DNA of 64,000 nucleotides from Neostapfia colusana (taxonomy: Eukaryota; Streptophyta; Magnoliopsida; Poales; Poaceae): assembly GCA_030760725.1 (NCBI GenBank), contig JASWHV010000018.1, positions 23,096,273 through 23,160,272 on the forward strand. The letters are read 5' to 3'. A program made the position numbers and the translations under genes. Every line of letters begins with the position of its first letter. Position 1 is the stretch's first letter. Shown piece after piece: positions 1 through 10,910 of this stretch. Below the pieces are notes generated by a model. The model saw only the letters and a program-made list of their open reading frames with translations, searched no databases and was not told where the DNA came from.

Positions 1-1325
1 CGGGGGCCTGGATAGCAAATAGGAAGGCGCGCTTGTTGCCCCCCTCCGTCACAAGGTCGATGTGCTGCATGACAGCCGTTACCGAGGCCAGAGATCCCTA
101 GGGAGGTGATTGAGCACTACTTAAAGGTCTTTCCCGACGCCCAGCCGTCCGACAAGACGGAGAGTCCGCTGCTCCCGGCGCTTGGCAAACCGAGTTGTTA
201 TCCCGAAGGCCAGCGAGACGCTCCGGAGGCGCATCCACTACACCAGTCTCAATAAGGCATGCCATAAAGACCTATTTTCTCTCCCTATGATAGACCAAAT
301 AGTAGACTCGATGCCGGGCTGTGATGTGCTGCGCTTCCCAAATGCTTGCTAAGGTTCCCATCAGACCCCTTGGCCTGGAGTAGTTGAAGGGCACCCTTTA
401 CCTACTAATCCCAGCATAAACCGACTCGACATAGCTAGGGGTCCCGCGAATTTCTGGTCTTCGCGCCAATAGCTTTAACCCCATACCACCGTAACCTGTT
501 TCGCTACCAAGAAGCAACCTCGGATCCCTGACACAACCTCCCGGAGGACCAGCAGGACCTCCCGGAGGTGCAATGGAACCCCTCCCCGGAGCTCCCGGGA
601 CATCAGCGGAGCTCCCCGGAAGGTCCAAAGCAGCCTGGGGACCCCCGAGTATCGAGCACCCTGCGGTCACCTCAGGCTAAAAGCTATCCCCCATGCAGTG
701 GACAATGCCGCCAAATGGGCGGCGGAGCCACTGAAGTTTGACCTAGGCTCCCTTTCCCGTCATGCAGACATTAATCGAGCACTAGTTGACTTGTGGCTGA
801 AGTAGACGCACGCTCAGGGGGCCACGAAGACGATGAAACAGGACCCTGAGCCCTGACCTTCACCAGACCTTACCGAATGATGTTCGTCGACGGCTCCTTG
901 CGAAAGCAGGGGGCCGATGCTAGCGTACTGTTCCTCACGCCATTGGGGGAGCAGTCTGGGTATGTGGCGCGTTTCAATTCCAAGGCAGCCAACAACATAG
1001 CAAAGTATGAAGTGCTCATCCTCCTTGCTAGTCGTTGGCTCAGGGCAACTCCCAGTCTGGTTATCAACCAAGACGGTGGAGACAGACCTCCTCGCCTTGG
1101 ACCTGCACCACGTACCGCGCGCTAGCAAGGCCGCAGCTGACGACCTTTCAACGACGACCCCCACCGGAGCCACTATGCCTGAAGGGGGCCTCGAGAGGAC
1201 GTTGCCGCGGCACACAGCCCGGCCCGCCGAGCCGGGCGAAGGGGGCTAGACCAGCACCTCGAAGCTGGCGGTCCCAGCGGCCATGGACGCCGCCAAGGAT
1301 CATAAGCGTCACTAGGGACTCCGTG
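1..1325 (+). mobile_element. R2 left part: pol-bearing Tat-like Ty3/gypsy element, interrupted by R3
   Basis: This is the middle of a sense-strand element whose 5' half lies outside the window. It starts at the last codons of a gag-protease ORF (stop TAG at 20-22), runs through decayed RT and RNase H, and stops at CCGTG (1321-1325), where R3 is inserted. The same sequence resumes at 27019 with a repeated CCGTG and the expected continuation into integrase, so the two parts are one element. It resembles R7 (58527-59908) base for base over long stretches, including the same internal deletions. Confidence 0.9.
1..1325 (+). pseudogene. pol: pol remnant: protease tail, deleted RT, deleted RNase H
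   Basis: Positions 92-360 hold the RT entry segment and a short palm piece, but the core that should carry the YxDD active site is missing: sequence passes from an ATGCTTGC equivalent of the 'DAY' region straight to unrelated bases. At 530-662 a Pro/Gly-type repeat separates RT from RNase H, as in R5. RNase H is recognisable at 877-1250 (MFVDGSLRKQGA, then AADDLS near its end) but lacks the stretch with the GDSQ aspartate. Many stops and frame changes make it non-functional. R7 carries the same deletions, so they predate insertion here. Confidence 0.85.
530..662 (+). repeat. Pro/Gly-coding minisatellite between RT and RNase H
   Basis: Short repeats built on CTCCCGGAGG and GCAGGACCTCCCGG are related to the longer arrays at 41795-42105 and 59045-59245. 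They lie where other gypsy pol genes continue uninterrupted from the RT connection into RNase H. Confidence 0.6.
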
Positions 1326-2227
1326 TGTCGAAGTGTGCGGTCGACACTTCCCCCGGGCCTGCACTGGGCAGCCCGCGGAGGTTCTTTTTTCGGAGAGGCT
1401 AGTTCCTAGCGGAGAGCTTGCGCGGATGGAACGAGTTAGTAAGAGCTTGACACGGCGAGTTTTACGTGGTTCAGGCCGCCGGAGCGTAAAACCCTACGTC
1501 CACGGCGAGCGTATGAGTTGCAAAATGCGAACCCTTGCTATTGACGCCTACCCGAGCCTTTTATAGTCCAAGACTCGGGCGGCTTACAAGGGGAGCCGGG
1601 ACCCGACAGGTGGTCCCGGGAAGATTGTCTATTATCTACCATATCTGCAGTTATGCCGGTAGTTGTCTCTGGCCGAAGGCTTCTGAGTCTTCATCCTGCC
1701 GCCCTGCCCATGCCGCATGCCAGTCGTAGCGGTTGATGACGGCGCAGGCGGCATGGGATGTCTTGTCGCGGTGTTTATTGGCTGACAGGTTCTGGCACCG
1801 CGCGCCAGTATGTGATACGACTGGGCGCAACGGCACCTGACAGACGCGTGCTCCGCGTTTCCACGTCTTGGGAAGACGCGGGCCTTGAATACCTTGTACG
1901 GGCAAGGTATGGGGCGTATTAGCGCCCGCTGCCTATCACTCGGGTCAGGCAGCGTCGCTCTGCTGCCACGTGGCGGGCCCGGAGCCCTTCTCGGAGAAGA
2001 GAAGGGTCAGTACCACGGGGCACGTGGAGCCTCCGGACCTCTCTCCCGAGGAGGGGGAGGTCCGGCTTCTGTGTGCCATGTGGCGGGCCCGGAGCTCTCC
2101 TCTAAGGAGAGGGAGGTCCGGCCCCGCCGGACGCGTGGCGCCTTCGGAGCTCTCCCTGCGGAGAAGGGCGAGTTCCTTAGTCATTTTACCCTGTGCGCGG
2201 GGGTACCCCATATCTCAGGCACCGACA
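1326..2227 (-). repeat. R3 3' LTR (minus orientation)
   Basis: Begins TGTCGAAG and ends ACCGACA on the plus strand. At 902 bp it is shorter than its partner. A segment of about 98 bp is missing at 1513 (GGCGAG joins directly to CGTATGAG), and one of the roughly 112-bp G-box/palindrome subrepeats is absent near 1966-2165. The TATA box (minus strand) is at 1559-1565. Confidence 0.93.
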
Positions 2228-2245
2228 GTGGCCCCCGGGCCCATC
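2228..2245 (-). other. R3 putative polypurine tract
   Basis: GTGGCCCCCGGGCCCATC on the plus strand directly abuts the LTR, so on the element strand a G-rich tract ends where the 3' LTR starts. It is not pure purine. The same bases precede the 3' LTR in every element with that end preserved. Confidence 0.7.
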
Positions 2246-2718
2246 TCGGGGGAGATAGCGAGCCCGAGGTGGGACCTCCGTCTCTTCCGGTCCGCGCACT
2301 TTCTCTAAGTCCCGAATTGACCGCTGCCGGAGCACGAACAGCCACGGGATCGTGGGAGCGTGCGCTCACTTGATGGTTGCTTTTAGTGCGGCGGTTCCCA
2401 AGGCTGCCACTTCTGCACGTTGCGGCGCTTCCTTCGGAAACCGCCGAAGTGCCTTGCCGGCTCATCTTCTTAGGAGACTGACTCCTTGCCCCCACCGCTT
2501 CAGTTAGGCGGCTTGGGCCCACCCGTCATCGACATTCGGTCTAGGAACCGAAGCGGTTGCCGGTGCGGGATATTCGAAGAGTTCCGAATCGCTTGGAAAT
2601 GCACCGGGAAGCTTTTTAGAGGGGGTCTTACCCACATTGCAGCTTCCCTTCGCACTTCTCAGCGTTTCTTCTCGGACTCTTGTGCTTTTGCTCTCTTGCC
2701 TTTGAGTTCTCTCTTGCC
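2246..2718 (+). other. Leader/promoter region of the R3 short antisense ORF
   Basis: No ORF is supported here. The segment is shared with R4 (11915-12356) and R8 (48223-48693) and separates polypurine tract from accessory start codon, so it should hold that gene's promoter. I see no convincing TATA box; GCTTTTTAGAGGG at 2609-2622 is the only weak AT-rich candidate. Confidence 0.45.
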
Positions 2719-3780
2719 ATGGCTTCCAACCCGCTGCCAGAGAAGAAACGCGCTCGATCTCGTCAAGCAACGGCGTCGGTGCCAAGTCGGGATTCTGGGG
2801 TGCCTGACACTCCCTCCGGTGGCAACTCGAAGAGGCCCCGGGTTGATGCGCTGGGGGAAGCCTCTGGGACGTCCCCTGTTCCGCCAGTCCAAGCGACTGC
2901 GGAGCGGCCGTCGGCGACGGTAGCGGGCTCTGGAAGTCCTACCCCGGCTCGGAAGTCGGGGTTCAGAGCCCGCTGGAGTGTCCGCGCTTCCCGGCCTTCC
3001 CCGTCTTGCGGGGAATCTGTGCCGCTGCGCTCGGAGCCAGGGACAACTGCCGCGGCCCCCAGGCCAGCGTGAACTTCTTCTGTTCCGGTGTGCCCTGATT
3101 CCGCGGCGGCGTCGTCTCTTCCTGCCAAGACGGCCACCGCGGCCCCCGATCCAGCGCAGGTTGACCCTGCACTAGGCGGCCTGGCCTCTTCTCCAGCACC
3201 GCCTTCCCCGGCTCGTCCTTCTCCTCAGGTCAAGGAGCCAGAAGCTGAAGAGAGCCCGGCTGGCCTGGCTGCCAGAGCCGCGGAGCCAGCTTCTCCTGAT
3301 CGGCGTCTCGTCTCGGCTGCTGGTGCTTCGGCTCTTCCTGAGGACGAGGTAATGGAGGAGGTCGGGGGGACTGCCCCAGCCTCTGTTGCTCCATTGCCTC
3401 TGGCGGACGCCTTCGCGCTTGCCGAGTCGAGCGTCCGGCAGGTCTTGGCTGCACTAGGGCGCGAGCGGGAGGAGTATACGGTTGAACGGGAGCGCCTCCT
3501 CATCTGGGGGAACCTTTTGCGGGAGAGGACCACGAAGGTTAAGAGTGAGCTCGACTCCAGGCGGGAGTTGCTCGACTTCAGGGAAGCGCTCGTCGACCGG
3601 ATGAAGCGGGCTGTTGACCGCATGGACACCCAATCGCGGTGGATCAACAGAGAGGCCCTGGAGGTACACTCCCGGGCCGAAGAGAGCCTTTCTGGCGCTG
3701 TGGAGATACGGCAGCGGTTGGAGCGCCGTGAACTCACCGTTGAGGAACGGGAGCGTTCCATGGCAGCTGAGGCGGAGAGG
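2719..3780 (+). pseudogene. Short antisense accessory ORF of R3 (no transposase-like domain), truncated
   Basis: Starts MASNPLPEKKRARS in a good ATG context (GCCATGG) and runs opposite to the element's own transcript. The N-terminal third is Ser/Pro-rich with basic patches (KKRAR, SKRPR) that look like nuclear localisation signals. From about residue 235 it is Glu/Arg-rich and heptad-like, as in a coiled coil. An in-frame TGA at 3070-3072 (CGA in R4) interrupts it, and R8 carries the same stop. At about 3780 the ORF breaks off and joins plus-strand pol, losing the C-terminal domain seen in R4 (13464-14087). The function of this product is unknown. Confidence 0.8.
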
Positions 3781-4404
3781 GGCGCCGAGCCGGGCAAAGG
3801 GGGCTAGACCAGCACCTCGAAGCTGGCGGTCCCGGCGGCCGTGGACGCCGCCAAGGATCATAAGCGTCACTGGGGACTCCGTGCAACCCAGCGCTCAAGA
3901 TCCAGATGCTCAAGTCAGACCCGATGCATGGATCACGGAGGTCCGGGACTACTTGAAAGACTATCCTCCCTGATGAACGTGTATCCGCTGAACGGATTGT
4001 GCGTATGGCTAAGAGACACATGGTGGTAGAGGGGGATCTCTACCGACGTGGCGCCAACCACATCCTATTGCGGTGCATAACCCAGGGGGAAGGCTGCGAC
4101 TTGTTCGCTGAGATCCATGGAGGCGAATGTGGGAGTCACTCTTCCTCACGCACGTTTGTCGGTAAAGCCTTTCGGCATGGCTTCTACTAGCCGGCAACAC
4201 TCCAGGATGCCGTCGAGCTGGTCGAGAGCTGCTAGGCGTGCCTGTTCCACGCCAAGCAGATCCATACACCGGCTTGGACGGTACAGATGATCCAGCCCAT
4301 ATGGCCATTCGCCATGCTGGGGCTGGACATCCCGGGCCTGGGACCATACCCCAGAACCGAGGACGGGGACCCGCTCCTGAACCTTCGGAACATGGAACAC
4401 CGCT
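3781..4404 (+). pseudogene. pol: RNase H tail and integrase N-terminal zinc region (fragment inside R3)
   Basis: Sequence from the end of RNase H (GAGCCGGGCAAAGGGGG) runs into the integrase N-terminal region: AWITEVRDYLKD, then MAKRHMVVEGDLYRRGAN and HGGECGSHSSS, which supply the histidines of the HHCC zinc site. A TAG at 4188-4190 replaces the expected Trp codon after GKAFRHGFY. The frame then continues to CLFHAKQIHT and GLDIPG, where only the first catalytic Asp of the DDE core is left. Near 3960 a small deletion changes the frame after LKD. Confidence 0.8.
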
Positions 4405-5587
4405 GTAAGTTCTACCCGTAGAGCAACAATAGGATATGCACTTATTTTTATAATAAATTCCATAAAGTCCAAGAACAGGGCTTGGAGCAACTAAGCCTCA
4501 AGGGACGGTCCAGGACTACGTTCAGCTTTGCCTGGTTCCGACCCCAAGCGCGTAGAGTCTTGCTTCCCTTGAGGTGGGGCGTGGCCTACGTATTCGGCCC
4601 GCCTTCCCCCGTATGGAAATTTATATGAAAAGAAACCTACCCTACGTTGCTCTCCTTTGGTACTCATTTAATTTACTTATTAAATTTTTATGATTACCCT
4701 ACTAACGCGCGCTCACTATGCGTTCAACTCCCTCTTCTCATTCTCATCTTTAGTCGGAATTTGCTGCCCTGCCAAAGGCGGTTGCGCGGGAGGTACCGGC
4801 CAAAAGCCAGGGGGGCCCCCAAGCCCCCGGCACTTCGCGCGCTGTAGTTCCCAAGAACCGTATAAGTGGACGGGGACCGTAAGCTAGTTAAGACTAAGAG
4901 ATAGAGGGGGGGGAGTCCCCAAGGAGAATTACTTTTTCCTTACATGTGTGCAGGACCTCTCAGCCTCAGCTCCCCGCAGGAGTATGGTAGGCGCATCCAT
5001 CCAATAGAACACACCTACCAGGGGGCCGCAACGGGATCGCGCAAGCCCAAAAAACCCCAAGGTAATATCAAAGAGCTAGACCTCACAGGGGCAAGGCCCA
5101 AAGGCCCCACGTGTCCAGCAGGGCCGGACCTCCCACCTCCTTGAGAGTGGGAGCTCCAGGACCGCCGCGTGGTCTACAGAAGTCGGACCTCCCCCCTCTG
5201 CGGGGAGAGAGGCCCGAGGGCTCCACGTGCCCTGCAAGCCCGGACCTCCCCTCAGGCGGGAGCTCCGGGCCTGCCACGTGACCAACAGGCCTGGACCCCC
5301 CTCCGATCTCGTGAGGTGGGTCCTGGAGACCTCTGGGAGACCTCCGAAACCCTTAGTATCCAGTGAGGACCCGGTGAAGGTGTCTATGCAGAGCTTCGAG
5401 ATTGGTCAAGGCCTCCGAGTCCTTGCGGAGCTAAGGACTCGGTCAGGAAAGGCCAAGAAGAAGACTAGGACATGCAGACACAGAAAGAAACAGAAGTCTG
5501 TCCATATGAAGGCTCCACGAGCTGGGCTACAGACTCAACAAAAATAAAAAAGGAAGTACAGGGCCTTGTGGACACGAGGGCAGATGC
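4405..5587 (+). other. Post-integrase 3' region with conserved intron and exon-like block
   Basis: No protein gene is supported. A donor-like GTAAGT at 4405 and an acceptor-like TGTGTGCAG ending at 4953 enclose 549 nt. The next 108 nt (4954-5061) end at a donor-like site (CCAAG/GTAATA). The same arrangement occurs in R2, R5 and R7. Positions 5095-5290 hold a cluster of CACGTG-containing words and GGAGCTCC/GGTCCGG palindromes like those in the LTR. The remainder is the 3' flank of the antisense accessory gene. Confidence 0.55.
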
Positions 5588-8324
5588 CTAGGGGTCCCCG
5601 GACTCCCGATGGAACCTAGAGGCCACGAGGGTAGCTAAGTCCTCGACTTCGGCCCTGGCAGCTTCCTCCCGATCGGCGACGGGTCCTAGACGAACCGGCC
5701 CCAGAGAAAAGGAAGGGTCTCGGCTAACGAAGCACGACAGAACGTGCATCGCAACCTCCTTCGCGAGGCCCCGACCTTCCGCTTCCAGCTCGTCAGCGAT
5801 CACTGATTCGAGCCGACCTAGCTCGTCGCCAAGAGACTCAAGGGCCGAGGCCGCTTCGGACATCGGCCGCGCTGGGGTCTTCATCTGCACAGGGCTGAAA
5901 CCAAGAGGAGCCAAGGCGGATCCCGCCTTGGCAATGAAGCACCAGACCTCCTGGGCCTCGGCAGTCCGCAGGGACTGGAGTCTCTCCACCTCTTGGCGAG
6001 CCGCTAGCTCGCGATCCATCGCCGCCTGACGATCCTTGGAGGACTGCTCCTCCCTCGCGGCGACAGCCGACTCACGGAGCTCCAGCTCCTCGGACCGAGC
6101 CCTTAGCTCCTCCACCTTGGCCCTCAGCCGGGCGGTGGTCTTCTCCTCCTCGGCCGCAACGGCGCGTTCCCGATCAGCGACGGCGTGCTCCCGACGGGCT
6201 ACCTGCAGCTGCAGCTCCTCCGCGGCGGCGGAACACTCCTTGGTTTTGGCTTCAGCTTGGGCCAGAGCCTCGCGGTAGGTGACACGAACCCGCTGGGCCT
6301 CTTACTCCAAGCGTCTAATGGCCTTCTTCTGAGTGCCAAGCAGAGCACTCATGGCCTCAAGCCTTGACTGCCTTGAGTCGAGGTCCGCCCAGGCCCGCTG
6401 CTGCCAGCTGAGAAGGCGTTCCCTCTTGCCGACCAATGCCTTCCGCTCCTGCTCAAAGGCAGATTGGAGCTGCCGGGCGCTGGTCTGGGCACGCCCCATG
6501 GCGTCCCACACGGGCGCTGGAGCAGGGGGGATAGGAGTTGCGCCGCTGGACCCCCTGACAAGTCTAAGACCGGCGGGGGCGCCGGCGCCTCAGCAGCCAC
6601 GGTGGGACGCTGTCCTAAGCAGGCCAGGGGGCCAGCAGGCGCACCTACAGCATCCCTCCCGGTCTCAGGACCTGGCTTCTGGACTGGTGAAGGAGGGCGG
6701 GTAGGAGCAGATGTGGCCACCGCGGAAAATGAACCCGCTGGTGCAGAGGGTGCCCCCGTCGATTTGGGAGCCATGAGGCCCGCCCCTGGTGGCCGGTTGG
6801 TCCCTGCAAAGAAGAAGAAGCCCTCAGAATAAGGGAAAAGGCAAGAGCTCTGCTCTTATAAGCCGGAAAGAATAACACTTACTGGGCGGCATGAGCGCTC
6901 CAGCGAGCTTGCAGCACTGGCCTCAGGGCTGTAGCTGAACCGCCAGGACCAGCGGCTGGAACGGTCGCGGAATGGAACGCCTGGATCCCCGGCACACTCG
7001 CCGGCGTCGCCCCGCCAACATCCGTCCTGGGAGCCCCTCCGCTTGAGGAAGGATGGCGAGGCACCTGGGCTGATTCAGACGGCTGCTGTCTGGGGAGAGT
7101 CCCGCCGGGGAGGGACACTCGGGACCTCTTCGGGTAGCCACCCGATGGACCAGCACCTCCGGGAGATGGGAGCAAAGCAGCTCCGGCACCCTGATTCGGC
7201 ACAGGCGGCACCCTCGGAGGAGACCGGGCGCGTTTCTTCTCTAGATGCCCGGGGGTCGGCTCTTTTCCTTTCCCTTTGTCGGCGGCTTGGGTTCCGTCGG
7301 CTCTGGGGGAGAGTTTGACAGCAGCGGATGCCTCATGCCCTGACCCGGGGTGCTCGGTTCCTGGAATGGTGATACCCCGGAAGGCATCCCCGACCTGTCG
7401 GACGGCGATCCCGATATCTTCAAGGTTCGGCATCTTCCGCAGGAGCTCCGACCTCCTCTGAGGCTCCAAGAAGAGGGGGGTGGCAGAGGGCGGAAGAGCG
7501 GGGTCGCCACTGGAAATGTAGTCACCGCTCACCTTGCTCACCATCTCGATCAGCTCCTTGTCGGAAGGATCTGAGCCGGGACCACTCTCCAGCCTGGTAC
7601 AGTCCTGCTCGCCGGTGTAGTACCATGCTGGGTGGCTACGCTGTTGCAAGGGAGGAATACGGCGCGACACGAAGTCCATCAGCACCATTAGAGACGTCAG
7701 CCCCTCGTTGGCCAAGAACAGGATCCGCTCCAAGACCGGGGTGTACTCCTGCTCCAGCTCAGGGATCTCCTCCCAGAAGCGGCGATCGGTGGTTGGGCTG
7801 GCGGTTGGGAGTTGTAGGCGATCGTGCTCGTCGGTATGCACTACCACCCAGCTCTCCCTCCAGTTTTCCCACCTTGATGCGCTGAAGGGCAGGAGGTATC
7901 CGGAGATCTTGGGGTCTTTGCAGCGATGCTGGAAGTAGTATGCCCCCATCTGAGTCTTTGAGCCGCGCCCAGTCGTCCGCAGCACAAAGAAGTGGCGGAA
8001 GAGCATCACGGAGGCGTGCACCCCCACGAACATCTCGCAGAAATGGACAAAAACAGCAGCCATTGCGAAGGAATTGGGGGAAAGATGGTGAAGCTGGAGA
8101 CCGTATATCTCCAGCAGGGTGACAAAGAAGGAAGAAATCGGCGGAACGAACCCCGCCAGAGCATAAGCTGTGAAGAAGACTATCTCCCCCTTTTCCATGA
8201 CCAGGGGGAGAGATCCTCGGCGAAGCCAATGTTTCTGCTCTTCTGAGCGCCAGCCCAGCAGCCTGCGCACTGGCCCGAGCTCGGAAGAGCGGACGAGGCG
8301 CGTCGGGAGCAAGTTGGAAGCCAT
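5588..8324 (-). pseudogene. Long antisense accessory gene with Transposase_28-like domain (copy A)
   Basis: Read opposite to its source element. Exon 1 (8324-6883) starts MASNLLP in a GCCATGG context and is open for 480 codons. Residues about 43-220 match the plant 'putative gypsy-type transposon' domain (FVPPISSFF, YGLQLHHLSPN, HFCEMFVGVHAS, RTTGRGSKTQ). A Pro/Ser-rich linker follows with an EKKRARSPP nuclear-localisation-like patch. A 79-nt intron (6882-6804, GTAAGT to TTTGCAG) leads to exon 2, a coiled coil and a C-terminal domain (GSALAPLGFSPV, ADELEAEGRGLA), with stop at 5588-5590. Defects: about 60 bp lost after the acceptor changes the frame, a frameshift lies near 6555, and an in-frame TAA lies at 6302-6304. 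A catalytic role for the domain is not established. Confidence 0.8.
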
Positions 8325-8789
8325 GGCAAAAGAGGACGCAAGGGCAGGAGAGCCGGGGCGCAAGAGTTCAAGGGAAGTACGAGCGCAATGCGAAGGGAAG
8401 CAGCGGTGCGGGTGAGATCCCCTTTTAGAACTTTCAAGGGATGGTCCGGGGTAATTCGAAAACCTCCGGAATCATCGCATCGGCGAACTCGTTGGCTCCG
8501 AGACCGGGCGCCGATGAAAGGTGGACCCTAGCCGCCCAACTGAAGCGGTGGGTCAAGGAGTCAGTCTCCTGAGAAGATGAGCCGGCGAGGCACTTCAGCG
8601 GTTCCCGAAGAAAGCGCCGCAAAGGTGGCAGTCTTGGGAACCGCTGCAGTAAAAGCAACCATCAAGTGAGCGCACGCTCCCACGATCCCGTGGCTGTTCG
8701 TGCTCCGGCAGCGGTCAATTCAGGGCTTAGAGAAAGTGCGCGGACCGGAAGAGACAGAGGTCCCACCTCGGGCTCGCTATCTCCCCCGA
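8325..8789 (-). other. Upstream region of long accessory gene, copy A
   Basis: Non-coding stretch between the accessory ATG and the polypurine tract. About 110 bp upstream of the ATG the copy reads TTCTAAAAGGGG on the minus strand, where units elsewhere have TTTTAAAAGG. That AT-rich word is the best TATA candidate for an antisense promoter. Confidence 0.4.
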
Positions 8790-8807
8790 GATGGGCCCGG
8801 GGGCCAC
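8790..8807 (+). other. Putative polypurine tract, unit A
   Basis: GATGGGCCCGGGGGCCAC lies directly before the LTR start TGTCGG on the plus strand. Confidence 0.65.
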
Positions 8808-9610
8808 TGTCGGTACGTGAGATATGGGGTACCCCCGCGCACAGGGTAAAATGCCTAAGGAACTCGCCCTTCTCCGCAGGGAGAGCTCCGAAGGCGCCAC
8901 GCGTCCGGCGGGGCCGGACCTCCCTCTCCACAGAGGAGAGCTCCGGCCCGCCACGTGGCATACAGAAGCCGGACCTCCCCCTCCGCGGGAGAGAGGTCCG
9001 AAGACGCCGCGTGTCCAGCGGGGCCGGACCTCCCTCTCCTCAGAGGAGAGCTCCGGGCCCGCCACGCGGAGAGGGGTCCGGAGGCTCCACGTGCCGCGCG
9101 GGACTGACCCTTCTCTTCTCTGAGAAGGGCTCCGGGCCCGCCACGTGGCAGCAGAGCGACGCTGCCTGCCCCGAGTGATAGGCAGCGGGCGTAAATACGC
9201 CCCATACCTTGCCCGTACATGGTATTCAAGGCCCACGTCTTCCCAAGACGCGGAAACGCGGAGCACGCGTCTGTCAGGTGCCGTTGCGCCCAGTCGCATC
9301 ACAGACTGGCGCGCGGTGTCAGAACCTGTCAGCCAATAAACACCGCGACAAGACAACCCATGCCGCCTGCGCCGTCATCAACCGCTACGACTGGCATGCG
9401 GCATGGGTAGGGCGGCAAGATGAAGACTCAGAAGCCTTCGGCCAGAGACAACTACCGGCATAACTGCAGATACGGTAGATAATAGACAATCTTCCCGGGA
9501 CCACCTGTCGGGTCCCGGCTCCCCTTGTAAGCCGCCCGAGTCTTGGACTATAAAAGGCTCGGGTAGGCGTCGATAGCAAGGGTTCGCATTTTGTAACTCA
9601 TACGCTAGCC
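8808..9610 (+). repeat. Partial plus-orientation LTR, unit A
   Basis: Starts TGTCGGTACG (the usual GGTACC is mutated) and breaks at ATACGCTAGCC, losing roughly the last 290 bp. It is the 3' LTR of the plus-strand fragment embedded in R3. TATAAAA is at 9549-9555 and the G-box/palindrome array occupies about 8870-9170. Confidence 0.88.
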
Positions 9611-9904
9611 GGCATAAAGCTAAGCCGCGACCCTCGGCCTCAAGCTCGCTGGCGACCACCGAGTCGAGTCTGTCCAGCTTGGCGCCGATCGACTCCAACG
9701 CAGGATCAGGTCCTACGCGGCTTCTTCTGGGGGCCCCCGGGGAGTTCTCCCCTTCTGGCTAAGGCCTTCAAGGGGTAGGTAGGCCCGGGCTCATCTTGGA
9801 TGACCTAAGGCGTCTTCCCCTTCTGGCAAGGCCTTCAAGGGGTTGACAGACCTTAGGCGGCCCCCGAGAGGTATGTTCGAGGCACGGAGGCGCGCCGCAG
9901 TTGG
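9611..9904. other. Chimeric junction: inverted accessory-gene scrap and post-gag region
   Basis: After four filler bases (GGCA), 9615-9706 is a piece of the short accessory gene's C-terminal coding region in inverted orientation (minus-strand reading DSVVASELEAEGRG). It joins the post-gag region of a minus-strand element at a shared GGATCA. No gene is present in 9707-9904, which contains two copies of the CTTCTGGC-AAGGCCTTCAAGGGG motif that is frequent after gag in this family. Confidence 0.7.
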
Positions 9905-10910
9905 CTAACGCCCTGGCCTGTCACCGTCGGAACTGGAGTCCTCACCGTCATGCACTGTCTTTATGACACGCTGAGGCTCCTGGAACCCCACCTGGTGGGT
10001 AGCGGTGACTGGGGCATCGACCTTCTGTTTGCCATCCCTCTGAGGGTAGGGCGGCGCCTCAGCCCTCTGCTGTCTCCCTTTGCGGAAGCGCTCTGCGAGC
10101 CTCTGGATCTCCCAGCAGTCGGCAGCAGTATGGTTGCAGGTGCCATGCACGGGGCATAGCCCGCCTTGGCCACTGTCTGGGGCCGGTGATTGCTGCTGCC
10201 TTTTGTCGGGGCGTGGCCCCCGAGCTCCACTGGTCGTCGCTGCTGCTGCGACGGGGGCCGTGAATGGTGACTTCATCTTGCCACCCCCCCCGGTTCTTGG
10301 TCTTCTTGCAACCCCCATAGGCAGCAGCACCGGACCCCGGCTGTCCTCCTGACTTGGAGGTCGGCAGAGCGTGCCAGTTCCGCCCTTCAGCTGCTCTGGC
10401 GCACTTGTCCGCCAGGCTGAAGAGCTCCGAGACGTCGCGGACCTCTCTGGTCGCGAGCTTCTCAAGCATTTTCTCGTCCCGGACACCCTGTCGGAACGCC
10501 ACCACCACTAAGGCACTTTGGATATGCGGGATGGTGTTGCGTACCTGAGAGAACCGCTGGATGAAAGAGCGCAGCGACTCCCCAGGTTGTTGCTTGACGG
10601 CGTGGAGGTCAAGCTCCGTGCCGGGACGGGTGTAAGAGCTGCCGAAGATGGCGACGAACTGCCGGCAGAGCTCACCCCAGGAGGTTATGGACCCCTGAGG
10701 TAGATTCATGAGCCAAGACCGAGCTGGGCCGGTCAAGGCGACGGGGAAGTAGTTGGCCATGACAGCCTCGTCCCCTCCTGCAGCAAGTACGGCGGTGGAG
10801 TAGATCTGGAGGAACTCCGCTGGGTTGACGCTACCGTCGTACTTCTCGGGCAGATGCAGGCGAAACTTGCGTGGCCACCTTGCGAAGCGAAGGTGGGGTG
10901 CAAGGGCCGC
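9905..10910 (-). pseudogene. gag: gag C-terminal part, unit A (interrupted by R4)
   Basis: Continues at 18838. It contains the capsid-like gag domain (FARWPRKFRLHLPEKYDGS, MANYFPVALTGPARSWL, ESLRSFIQRFSQVRN) and the knuckle-like CPVHGTCNHTAADC. A length change in a C-rich run near 10290 shifts the frame between the capsid-like part and the C-terminus. It ends GDRPGR-stop without entering protease, as expected for the pol-less class. Confidence 0.85.

Noticed and set aside
2486..2923. Alternative frame across the start of the R3 accessory ORF (also 48461-48898)
   Set aside because: It overlaps the conserved MASNPLP frame in another phase, and begins in the leader without a conserved start in R4.
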